Positions 57,324 to 64,000 of a stretch of DNA of 64,000 nucleotides are shown one piece after another. Source of the DNA: Nonomuraea cypriaca (GTDB lineage: Bacteria; Actinomycetota; Actinomycetes; Streptosporangiales; Streptosporangiaceae); NCBI RefSeq assembly GCF_015645445.1, contig NZ_JADOGI010000011.1, forward strand, positions 1-64,000, in the 5' to 3' direction. Numbering within the stretch: position 1 is the stretch's first letter; each line of letters begins with the position of its first letter. A program made the position numbers and the translations under genes. Below the pieces are notes generated by a model, which saw only the letters and a list, made by a program, of their open reading frames with translations, searched no databases and was not told the origin of the DNA.

Positions 57324-58043
57324 TCAGCCTCGCACGTGGCCGGCGGCGTCGAGGATGGCGGCGGCCACGGCGTCGGGCTGCGAGGCCGCGATCGCGTGTG
57401 AGGCGCCGGCGACCTCGCGGGTGCCTCGTGAGCCGGCCCGTTCGGCCATGAACCGCAGCGCGGCCGCCGGGATGTTGAGGTCACGCTCGCCGTGGACGAA
57501 CCAGGACGGCGTCGTACGCCAGCCCGGCGCGCTCGCCGTCAGCCCGTCGGTCAGCGCCTTCTCGGTCACCGGCCGCTGGGTCGCCGCCATCAGCGCGGCC
57601 TCGTCGGCGTCGAGGTCGGCGCAGAACTGGTGGTGGAACTTGTCGTCGGCGATCCGGAACTCGTTGCCGCCGGAGGCCACCGGGTAGGCGACCAGGGCCT
57701 CGCCGAGGCTGCTGCCCTCGAACTTGCCGGACAGCAGCAGCGCGCTCTCGCCGGGCTCGGGGGCGAAGGCGGCGACGTAGACCAGCGCGCGCACGGCCTG
57801 GTTGCCGGCCGCCGCCTGGCTGATCACGATGCCGCCGTAGGAGTGGCCGACCAGGACGACCGGCCGGCCGATGCCCGCGATCACGTCACGCACGTACGCG
57901 GCGTCGCCCTCCACGCTGCGCAGCGGGTTGGCCACGGCGACCGCGGTGAGCCGGTTACTGTGCAGGCGCTGGATGACGCGGCTCCAGCTGGCCGATTCCG
58001 CGAAGGCGCCGTGGACCAGGACGACGACGGGCTGCTCGCTCAT
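57324..58043 (-). CDS. Alpha/beta hydrolase (salicylate-esterase/EstC-like)
   Basis: 239 aa. 'VVVLVHGAFAESASWSRVIQ' (HGA oxyanion loop), 'RPVVLVGHSYGGIVISQAAA' (Ser in G-H-S-Y-G), 'SWFVHGERDLNIPAAALRFM' (acid) and 'VAGASHAIAASQPDAVA' (His) are the standard set of this esterase group. The ATG overlaps the stop of the upstream HSL-type hydrolase by 4 bases, so the two are coupled. Probably cytoplasmic ester/lactone hydrolysis in the detoxification block. Confidence 0.87.
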   Translation of the reverse strand: MSEQPVVVLVHGAFAESASWSRVIQRLHSNRLTAVAVANPLRSVEGDAAYVRDVIAGIGRPVVLVGHSYGGIVISQAAAGNQAVRALVYVAAFAPEPGESALLLSGKFEGSSLGEALVAYPVASGGNEFRIADDKFHHQFCADLDADEAALMAATQRPVTEKALTDGLTASAPGWRTTPSWFVHGERDLNIPAAALRFMAERAGSRGTREVAGASHAIAASQPDAVAAAILDAAGHVRG

Positions 58044-59002
58044 GAGTTGGCCTTTCCGGTGTTCAGGGCGGTTTTGAGTACCTCGATGGCCTGGGCGGTG
58101 GCGGCCCGCGCGGCGTGCGTGTCGCGGACCGGGTTGAGCATCATGAAGTCGTGCAGGATGCCGTTGTAGCGGACGCTGGTGGTCGGCACCCCGGCCTCGG
58201 TGAGGCGGCGCGCGTACGCCTCGCCCTCGTCACGCAGCACGTCGTTCTCGTCGACGATGACGAACGCCGGCGGCAGCCCGGCCAGGTCCTCCAGGGTGGC
58301 GCGCAGCGGTGAGGCGGTGATCTCGGCGCGCTGGGCTGAGTCGGTGGTGTAGGCGTCCCAGAACCAGGCCATCGCCCCGGCGGTCAGGTGCGGGCCGTAG
58401 GCGAACTCGCGGTAGCTGTCGGTGTCCTGGGCGGCGTCGGTGACCGGGTAGTACAGCGACTGGTGGACGAACGTCACGTCGCCGCGCCGCTTGGCCAGGA
58501 TGGTCAGCGCGGCGGCCATGTTGCCGCCGACCGAGTCGCCGGCCACCGCCAGCCGGGACGCGTCCAGCCCCTCGTCCGCGCCGTGCTCGGTGATCCACCG
58601 GGCCGTGGCGTACGCCTGCTCGATCGCGACCGGGTAGCGGGCCTCGGGGGAGCGGTCGTACTCCACGAAGACCACGGCCGCGTTCGCGCCGGTGGCGAGC
58701 TCGCGGACGAGCCGGTCGTGGGTGCCGGCGTTGCCGAGGACCCAGCCGCCGCCGTGGACGTACAGGAGGGCGGGCAGGTCCCCGGACGCGCCGGACGGCT
58801 TGACGATCCGCACCCGCACGTCGCCGGCCTCGGCCGGGACCGTGATCCACTTCTCGTCCACCGCCGGCTGGTCGACCGGGCCGGACTGGACGTCGTCGAG
58901 GACCTTGCGGGCGCCGTCCGGGCCCAGCTGGTAGAGGAACGGCGGCTTGGAGACCGCGTCCGCGAACTCTTGAGCGGCGGGCTCCAGGATGTGCTTGCTC
59001 AT
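58040..59002 (-). CDS. HSL-family alpha/beta hydrolase (acetyl-esterase type)
   Basis: 320 aa. 'ALLYVHGGGWVLGNAGTHDR' is the HGGGW oxyanion motif, 'RLAVAGDSVGGNMAAALTIL' the GDSxGG nucleophile, 'AFVIVDENDVLRDEGEAYAR' the Asp and 'RYNGILHDFMMLNP' the His. ATG 59002 follows AGGGGAGAG. It resembles enzymes that act on short acyl esters or lactones. It lies 26 bases after the ferritin/CDGSH gene and overlaps the next hydrolase by 4 bases. Confidence 0.88.
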   Translation of the reverse strand: MSKHILEPAAQEFADAVSKPPFLYQLGPDGARKVLDDVQSGPVDQPAVDEKWITVPAEAGDVRVRIVKPSGASGDLPALLYVHGGGWVLGNAGTHDRLVRELATGANAAVVFVEYDRSPEARYPVAIEQAYATARWITEHGADEGLDASRLAVAGDSVGGNMAAALTILAKRRGDVTFVHQSLYYPVTDAAQDTDSYREFAYGPHLTAGAMAWFWDAYTTDSAQRAEITASPLRATLEDLAGLPPAFVIVDENDVLRDEGEAYARRLTEAGVPTTSVRYNGILHDFMMLNPVRDTHAARAATAQAIEVLKTALNTGKANS

Positions 59003-59028
59003 GGTGTCTCTCCCCTTTTCTTGATGAA

Positions 59029-60834
59029 TCAGCGGCCGGCGGATGCGCCGTCCGCCTCCCCCGGGTGGACGGGCTGACCTGGTGGCTCCTCGTGGAAGCC
59101 GATCTCCCTGTGGGTCCCGTCGCACAGCGGTTTGTTGCCGGAGTGGCCGCAGCGGCACAGCGTCATCCTGTTGCGGATCTCCAGCGGCCGGCCGTCCGCC
59201 CGCAGGACCGGCACCCGGCCGGTGACCCACAGCGAGCTGGCCAGTCCGTCCTCTTCCTCCAGGACCGAGATGGCCTGCGGAAGGTCCGGCTCGATCGTGT
59301 CGCCGCCGCGTCGGAGTGCGTAGCTGTAGGAGCCGGAGGGACAGTGGTCGATCCGGCCCATGACGTTGGAGCGCACGTCGCTGTCGCCGGTGTCGGCGAG
59401 CATCGCGGCGATCGGCCTGGTGCGTCCGATGCAGAAGGCGGCGTGGATGCACAGCTCACCCACCCGTTGGGCCGAGATCCCCACGCCGTCGTGCACGTGC
59501 TGCAGTTCCTTGTACGGCCGCACGTCCGCCGACTCCGTGCCATCGAACCCGATCACGGCGTGGGTCCCGTCGCAGAACGGTTTGGAGCCCGAGTGGCCGC
59601 AGCGGCACAGCGCGTAGGTGTCCTCGGTCTCCAGGGGCTCGCCCGTCTTCCAGGTCAGCGCGCTGTTCTCCCCGTTCTCCGCAGACACGATCTTGTGTTT
59701 GCGCCTGAGCGGGACGCCGCCGTACACGACGTACGGGCCGTCGCGCAGCACGACGATCCGCTGCCGGTCGCCCACGCTCCACCGGCGCAGTTCTGGGGCC
59801 ACGTAGTCGAAGGTGGGGCCGGCCGTGGTGCCGTCTTCTTCGGGCATCGCCATCAGGGCCTGGGCCTGGGCCTTGAGCGCGTACATGGTGCCGGTGGCGA
59901 CCGCGAGCAGCTTCGGGCTGCCGTTGAAGGCCCGCTCGAGCAGGTGCAGCACGGCGCAGTAGGTGTGGTTGAACTCCTCCTGCGCCGTACGGATCGCGCC
60001 ATGGTCGGACAGACGGGGGTTGCGCCGCATCGGACGTACGCCGGCCAGATCCACGGAAACGGCCTCACCCGTGGGCCCGGACTGCGGGGTGTCACCACGC
60101 CGGTACCGCCGGCCGATGCTGAGCTCCTGGAAGCGGTAGTAGTGCGCGACCTCGTCCCGCTCGGGGTGGAAGACGTCCTGGTCACCGTCCCAGACCTCGC
60201 CACGGGCGCTGCCTTCGCCCTGTTCGACGATCTCCTCAAGCGCCGCGAGCGCCGAGTCCAGACCGTCGACGGCGAACAGTCGCCCGGCGGTGTGCCGGAA
60301 GTGGCCGGCGCTCACCTGGCGCGCGGGATCGCCGGAGAAGACCGCCCGCTCACCGAGCCGGTCGCACAGGTGGCGCAGTCCTTGTTCGATCGCGTCGTAG
60401 AACTGCCCGATCGTCTCGTAGTCGTCGCCCTCCGCCGGGGCGCCGGGGGGCGCCGGCCGTTCGAGACGCAGGAACATCTCGAGTGCTTCCGCGCCGAACG
60501 GAACGAGCGACAGTTCCAGGGAGCGGTCACCGTGGGGCAGAGACCGGGGGTGCCGCGGCAGCATCCGCGGCGTGTCGAGTCGCGGCCGGCCGCCGACGGC
60601 GTTGAGCAGGTTCGCGGCCAGCGCCAGGTGCAGCATCTCCTCGGCGAAGACGCTGCCCACCACCTCGACGGCCTCCGGGTTGCGTTCCGGGTCGAGCGAG
60701 TACAGCGCGCACAGGTACGGCGGCAGGGTTGCGTGTTCCAACTCGATCGCCCACTGCAGGTGCTCACGAAGGCTGTCGAGCGTCGCGATCGGTGCCGGCG
60801 CGACGGCGCTCCCGTGCTGTTCTGGGTGGTTCAT
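59029..60834 (-). CDS. Ferritin-like (VioB-type) / CDGSH / 4Fe-4S / CDGSH fusion protein
   Basis: 601 aa, four modules. Residues ~15-340: ferritin-like domain of the iminophenyl-pyruvate dimer synthase (VioB) kind, with diiron-type helices 'LQWAIELEHATLPPYLCALY', 'EVVGSVFAEEMLHLALAANL' and 'AQEEFNHTYCAVLHLLERAF'. Residues 410-425: CDGSH, 'CRCGHSGSKPFCDGTH'. Residues ~462-505: divergent 4Fe-4S mono-cluster domain, 'CIHAAFC...DHCPSGSY'. Residues 560-575: second CDGSH, 'CRCGHSGNKPLCDGTH'. Every cluster ligand (C-x-C-x9-C-x3-H twice) is kept. Likely an oxidase or oxidoreductase with a built-in Fe-S wire; the substrate is unknown. A remnant of a second copy is at 34095-34255. Confidence 0.88.
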   Translation of the reverse strand: MNHPEQHGSAVAPAPIATLDSLREHLQWAIELEHATLPPYLCALYSLDPERNPEAVEVVGSVFAEEMLHLALAANLLNAVGGRPRLDTPRMLPRHPRSLPHGDRSLELSLVPFGAEALEMFLRLERPAPPGAPAEGDDYETIGQFYDAIEQGLRHLCDRLGERAVFSGDPARQVSAGHFRHTAGRLFAVDGLDSALAALEEIVEQGEGSARGEVWDGDQDVFHPERDEVAHYYRFQELSIGRRYRRGDTPQSGPTGEAVSVDLAGVRPMRRNPRLSDHGAIRTAQEEFNHTYCAVLHLLERAFNGSPKLLAVATGTMYALKAQAQALMAMPEEDGTTAGPTFDYVAPELRRWSVGDRQRIVVLRDGPYVVYGGVPLRRKHKIVSAENGENSALTWKTGEPLETEDTYALCRCGHSGSKPFCDGTHAVIGFDGTESADVRPYKELQHVHDGVGISAQRVGELCIHAAFCIGRTRPIAAMLADTGDSDVRSNVMGRIDHCPSGSYSYALRRGGDTIEPDLPQAISVLEEEDGLASSLWVTGRVPVLRADGRPLEIRNRMTLCRCGHSGNKPLCDGTHREIGFHEEPPGQPVHPGEADGASAGR

Positions 60835-60873
60835 GCTGTCTCGCTTCGGTTCTCGAAGGGCTCCTTGGGGGCT

Positions 60874-61116
60874 TCAGGCATTTCCTGGGCGATGATCGTC
60901 CGGCCCGTGCTCGCCCTCCAGCACCTCGACCGCGTCGAGCAGGCCACGCAGGCCGATCTCCTCGCGTTCGACGTCGGTCGGATCGAACAGCCACTCCGTG
61001 ACCGGCAGGCCGACCTCCTCCTCCGGGTGGCTCGACTCGGCCAGGGTCACTTCCGCCTCGACCTCGATCTTGAGCTCGTACAGGAAGTCGTCGTTCTCGC
61101 CGCTCGAAGCGCTCAT
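60874..61116 (-). CDS. Small acidic protein of unknown function
   Basis: 80 aa from ATG 61116 (GGAGAAAAG upstream). Strongly acidic: 'EVEAEVTLAESSHPEEEVGL' and 'FDPTDVEREEIGLRGLLDAV' 'EVLEGEHGPDD'. No known domain, no Cys, no membrane segment. It lies between a triple 22-bp repeat and the ferritin/CDGSH gene, 39 bases before the latter, so it is probably co-expressed and may be an accessory or metal-buffering partner (inference from position and charge). Confidence 0.65.
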   Translation of the reverse strand: MSASSGENDDFLYELKIEVEAEVTLAESSHPEEEVGLPVTEWLFDPTDVEREEIGLRGLLDAVEVLEGEHGPDDHRPGNA

Positions 61117-61127
61117 CTTTTCTCCAT

Positions 61128-61193
61128 ACGTGGCTCGGGTGGACGTTCGACGTGGCTCGGGTGGACGTTCGACGTGGCTCGGGTGGACGTTCG
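61128..61193. repeat. Three tandem copies of a 22-bp unit
   Basis: The unit ACGTGGCTCGGGTGGACGTTCG occurs three times without a mismatch at 61128, 61150 and 61172. It lies just upstream of the minus-strand small acidic protein gene, i.e. in the promoter region of the ferritin/CDGSH operon. It is probably an array of direct-repeat regulator sites. Confidence 0.85.
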
Positions 61194-61250
61194 GCCAAGC
61201 CGCCGCGACAGGTCCAAGCTCCTGAAACGTCTTTCGCGACGGAGCCAGGA

Positions 61251-62006
61251 CTACTTCCTGACCGCGGTCCGGCCGGGCCAGTCGCTGTAGCGGATCCGGC
61301 CGAGGATCGCGTCGTCGCCCGGCACCAGCGTCCGCTCGTCCAGCTCGGCCCCGAAGTAGCGCGCGTGCGGGTCCGCGACCACCTGACGCGAGTCGCCCCA
61401 GCCGGCCAGGGCGAGCCGGAAGAACGCGTCCATCCGGAACTGCTCGGGCCCGGCCACCTCGACCCTCCCGTTCAACGGCGAGCCCACCGCGACCCGGCCG
61501 ACCGCCTGGGCGACCTCCTCCCCCGCGATGGGCTGGAAGAGCACCGGCGCGATCCGGACCGTGCCGGCGTCCGTGGCCCCGTCGGCGATGCTGTGGGCGA
61601 ACTCGAAGAACTGCGTCGCGTGCACGATCGAGAACGGGATCGACGACTTCTCGATCAGCGCCTCCTGAGCGATCTTCGCCCGGAAGTAGTCGCTCCCTGA
61701 CAGCCACTCGGTGCCCACCACCGACAGCGCGACGTGGTGACCGACACCGGCCGCGGCCTCCGCGGCGAGCAGGTTGCCGGTGGAGGTCTCGAAGAACTCC
61801 AGCACCGCGGCGTCCTCGAAGGACGGCGAGTTCGACACGTCGACCACCACGGACGCGCCGGCCAGGGCCTCGGCGAGCCCTTCTCCCGTGAGGGTGTTGA
61901 CGCCGGTGTCGGGTGCCGCCGCCACCGCCTCGTGGCCGTGCTCACCGAGCTTCGTGACGAGCTTCGACCCGATCAGGCCGGTCCCCCCGACTACCACGAT
62001 CTTCAT
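61251..62006 (-). CDS. NAD(P)H-binding atypical SDR (NmrA-like)
   Basis: 251 aa. 'KIVVVGGTGLIGSKLVTKLG' is the GxxGxxG Rossmann start, 'ASVVVDVSNSPSFEDAAV' and 'HHVALSVVGTEWLSGSDYFR' 'AKIAQEALIEKSSIPFSIVH' mark the NAD(P)H-binding/SDR a-type fold lacking the Y-x3-K pair at the usual site (a Y-F-R-A-K is present instead). Members bind NADP(H) as redox sensors or reduce small quinones. AAAGGGG lies before the ATG. It is first of the redox block, ~135 bases before the acidic protein gene. Confidence 0.85.
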   Translation of the reverse strand: MKIVVVGGTGLIGSKLVTKLGEHGHEAVAAAPDTGVNTLTGEGLAEALAGASVVVDVSNSPSFEDAAVLEFFETSTGNLLAAEAAAGVGHHVALSVVGTEWLSGSDYFRAKIAQEALIEKSSIPFSIVHATQFFEFAHSIADGATDAGTVRIAPVLFQPIAGEEVAQAVGRVAVGSPLNGRVEVAGPEQFRMDAFFRLALAGWGDSRQVVADPHARYFGAELDERTLVPGDDAILGRIRYSDWPGRTAVRK

Positions 62007-62145
62007 GGCTGACCCCTTTCTGTCCTCCGGGGCACCTGTTGCCGACCGGTCGCCAGCTAAGACAGGACGGCCGCCAAGCTTGTGACAGTTGCCGCGAAAT
62101 TCTTTTTGAGACTGCGGAGGTTTTGAGGCTGCGGAAACCGTCGGA

Positions 62146-62705
62146 TCAAGATGTCTGCTGGATGATCGCCACCGGGCAGGCGGCGTGGTGCAGGACGGCC
62201 TGGCTGACCGAGCCGTGCATCAGCGCGCTGAGCTCGTGGCGGTGGTGAGAGCCGACAACGAGCAGGGACGCCTGCGACGCCGCGCGCATCAGCGCCTTGC
62301 CCGGGTGGCCGGTGAGAGACTCCTGGACGATCGTGACCGCGGGCAGGCGCTCCCGCCACAGGGCCAGGGTGCGCTCGGTCAGGGCCGAGCGACTCGGGTC
62401 GGCTGATCCGTCGGCGCTGACATGCGCCAGCGTCAGGGCGTTCGCGGTCCGGGCGGCGTACGGGAACGCGAAGGCGAGCAGAGCCTCGCTCTCGCCATGG
62501 CCGGCGATATGGCCGGCGATGCCCACCACGACAGGCCCGCGCGGCGTGCCAGGCCCGCGCACGACGACGACAGGGCAGGCGGCCTCGGTCCCGAGCCGGG
62601 CGCCCACCGATCCCAGCAGCAGGCCGCCGACCTCGCCGAGCCCGCGGCTGCCCACGACGAGAAGCTCTGCCTGGCGAGAGCGGTGCAGCAGTGCGGTGAC
62701 TGGTG
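62146..62705 (-). pseudogene. Universal stress protein, N-terminally truncated
   Basis: Only the end of USP domain 1 ('RQAELLVVGSRGLGEVGGLL' 'LGSVGARL', ATP-binding G-S-R-G) and a whole second domain ('PVVVGIAGHIAGHGESEALL', 'ASLLVVGSHHRHELSALMHG' 'SVSQAVLHHAACPVAII') are left. The frame is closed by a TGA upstream near 62706, so the first ~110 residues are missing; ATG 62655 could start a residual 169-aa protein. Tandem-USP proteins bind ATP and respond to hypoxia or nitric oxide in mycobacteria. Confidence 0.75.
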
Positions 62706-62761
62706 GTCATGGCAACCGCCGTCGGGGCCTCCGACGGCGTACAGGGTGGTGTGGAATCCGA

Positions 62762-64000
62762 CTACTCGACGAGCTTGCCGACGCTTGAGACCTCGCGCAT
62801 GAGCGCCGCGATCTCGGTGGGGATCGGCGGGATGGCCTCCCTCCCCACCGCCCCTGGACCGGACCACACGAGGTTGACCCGCAGTGCGGGGTCGAGGTCG
62901 GGGTAGTCGGAGCGGTTGTGGCAGCCGCGGGTCTCACGACGCTCGAGTGCGGTCTCGATCGTCGCGCGCGGCGAGCGCCGCGGACTTCAGGTCGAAGGCG
63001 TGGGCCAGGTCCTGGAAGCCGGCGAGGTCCGGGTGCACGCCGACGTTTGCCATGCGCGCCTCCACGTCGGTGAGCTCGGCGAGGCCCTTCAGCAGACTGC
63101 CCTCGTCGCGCACCACACCGGCATGCTCGGTCATGACGTCGCGGAGGGCTCGTTGCAGTGAACGTACGTTCTCGGGGCCGTCGGCCGCGAGGCTCTCGTC
63201 CACCTCCGCCCGTGCCGCGTCCAACGCCTCGGCCGAGCGGCGCTGGGCGTCGAGGCCCGCGGAATACCCGGCGGCCGCCTGTCCGACGATGCGGCCGAAC
63301 ACGAGGAGCTCGATGAGTGAGTTGCCGCCGAGGCGGTTCGCGCCGTGCAGGCCGCTCGCCGCCTCGCCGATCGCGTACAAGCCGTCGACTCCCGTACCGT
63401 GATCCTCAGGCCGCACCCAGACCCCGCCCATCGAGTAGTGCGCGGTCGGTGCGATCTCGATCGGCTGCTTGGTGATGTCGAGCATCTGCAGTTCCAGGAG
63501 CGTCTGGTAGACGCGAGGCAACCGCGTCATGATCGTCTCGCGCGGCAGATGCGACACATCAAGCCAAACGCCGCCGTCCGGGGTGCCCCGCCCTTCTTTG
63601 ATCTCCGTGTACGCCGCCAGCGCGACGCGGTCACGCGTGGACAACTCCATCCGCTCGGGGTCGTACCGGGACATGAACCGCTCACCGAGCTGGTTGCGCA
63701 GGATTCCGCCCTCGCCCCGAGCCGCTTCGGAAACGAGGGTGCCCGCCGCGTCTTCCGGCGCGATGAGACCGGACGGGTGGAACTGCACCAGCTCGGGATC
63801 GCGGATCCGGCAGCCGGCGAGGACGGCGAGGCGAAACGAGTCGCCCGTGTTCTCGTCCCGCCGGGAGGAGGTGCGCCGCCAGATCCGCGTGTGGCCGCCG
63901 GCGGCCAGGATCACCGCATCGGCATGGATGACATAGCGGCTGCCATCGGTCAGGTCGAACCCGTACGCGCCGAAGACCGCGTTGTCGCGGACGAGGAGGC
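62762..64000 (-). pseudogene. Fumarate reductase/succinate dehydrogenase flavoprotein subunit, frameshifted; runs off the window
   Basis: Flavoprotein subunit catalysing succinate/fumarate interconversion. Visible blocks: 'ADAVILAAGGHTRIWRRTSS' (FAD site), 'VQFHPSGLIAPEDAAGTLVS' (substrate His), 'RDRVALAAYTEIKEGRGTPD', 'IAPTAHYSMGGVWVRPEDHG', 'GLYAIGEAASGLHGANRLGG' 'NSLIELLVFGR' (FAD, Ser). Near 62960-62990 a short deletion in a CG-repeat ends the frame at 62934. The true C-terminus 'LRVNLVWSGPGAVGREAIPP' 'IPTEIAALMREVSSVGKLVE' follows in another frame to a stop at 62762-62764. The 5' part lies beyond base 64000. Confidence 0.85.

Noticed and set aside
61128-61193. CRISPR array
   Set aside because: The three 22-bp units are directly contiguous, with no spacers and no cas genes anywhere in the window.
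59065-61290. 741-codon open frame on the plus strand
   Set aside because: It runs antisense over the ferritin/CDGSH gene and intergenic repeats, and has no recognisable domain; the minus strand carries exact metal-ligand motifs.
1-64000. tRNA, rRNA or riboswitch genes
   Set aside because: I looked for T-loop (GGTTCGAATCC-like) and conserved 16S/23S stretches and for cobalamin, TPP and SAM riboswitch cores and saw none; a covariance-model search would be decisive.

Overview
The window is high-GC, codon-biased actinobacterial DNA. The gene content (many TetR regulators, LuxR (LAL) and SARP regulators, a PF04672-type SAM methyltransferase, DUF5709 and DUF6510 proteins, SigJ-type sigma factors, a type III polyketide synthase) suggests a filamentous actinomycete, perhaps in the Nonomuraea/Streptosporangiaceae range; this is inference from gene content only. 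No rRNA, tRNA, CRISPR array or complete transposon was seen.

Most striking is the amount of decay. Intact genes alternate with gene ends, single-base frameshifts and internal deletions. 1-6.2 kb: a TetR gene without its DNA-binding half, a dps/DUF5709/DUF6510/molybdoenzyme block whose reductase has lost its start and frame, and a pentose-phosphate block (gnd remnant, frameshifted pgl, intact rpiA). 6.5-11.4 kb: a CBS protein, the front half of a giant CtpI-like P-type ATPase ending at a transposase remnant, an Lsr2 remnant, and a sigma/anti-sigma pair. 11.4-13.9 kb: a sugar-catabolic remnant (epimerase with an in-frame deletion, glycoside hydrolase, two dehydrogenase ends). 14-28.4 kb: TetR/hydrolase and TetR/SDR units, two damaged ABC-F genes, a nucleotidyltransferase-like protein, a fold-back pair of paralogous TetR genes, a TetR/aldo-keto reductase unit, an M23 peptidase, a truncated kinase and a SAM methyltransferase.

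28.9-33.7 kb is the best preserved biosynthetic locus: a geranylgeranyl-reductase-like flavoprotein, a UbiA prenyltransferase, a type III PKS, an ICMT-like methyltransferase and a FAD monooxygenase. The last three follow the srsABC logic of methylated phenolic lipids/quinones, and the first two suggest an isoprenoid part.

34-53 kb holds an SDR, a large LAL regulator, hydrolase/TetR, LLM flavin oxidoreductase, CDF exporter/ArsR, YCII, hydrolase, SDR, winged-helix regulator, SARP/MDR/TetR, DUF5107, a shortened sugar-binding lipoprotein and a monooxygenase. 53-62 kb carries a DHA2 drug exporter and a long minus-strand redox/stress block: NAD(P)-binding protein, small acidic protein, a ferritin-like/CDGSH/4Fe-4S/CDGSH fusion, two hydrolases, SigJ, a SigJ-like protein without region 4, and Ohr. 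The window ends with a truncated universal stress protein and a frameshifted fumarate reductase/succinate dehydrogenase flavoprotein.

A 16-bp dyad, TGGAC-N6-GTCCA, recurs six times, always at or near a gene start, and brackets an intact TetR gene at 24.3 kb. It is the clearest sign of a dispersed local regulon.
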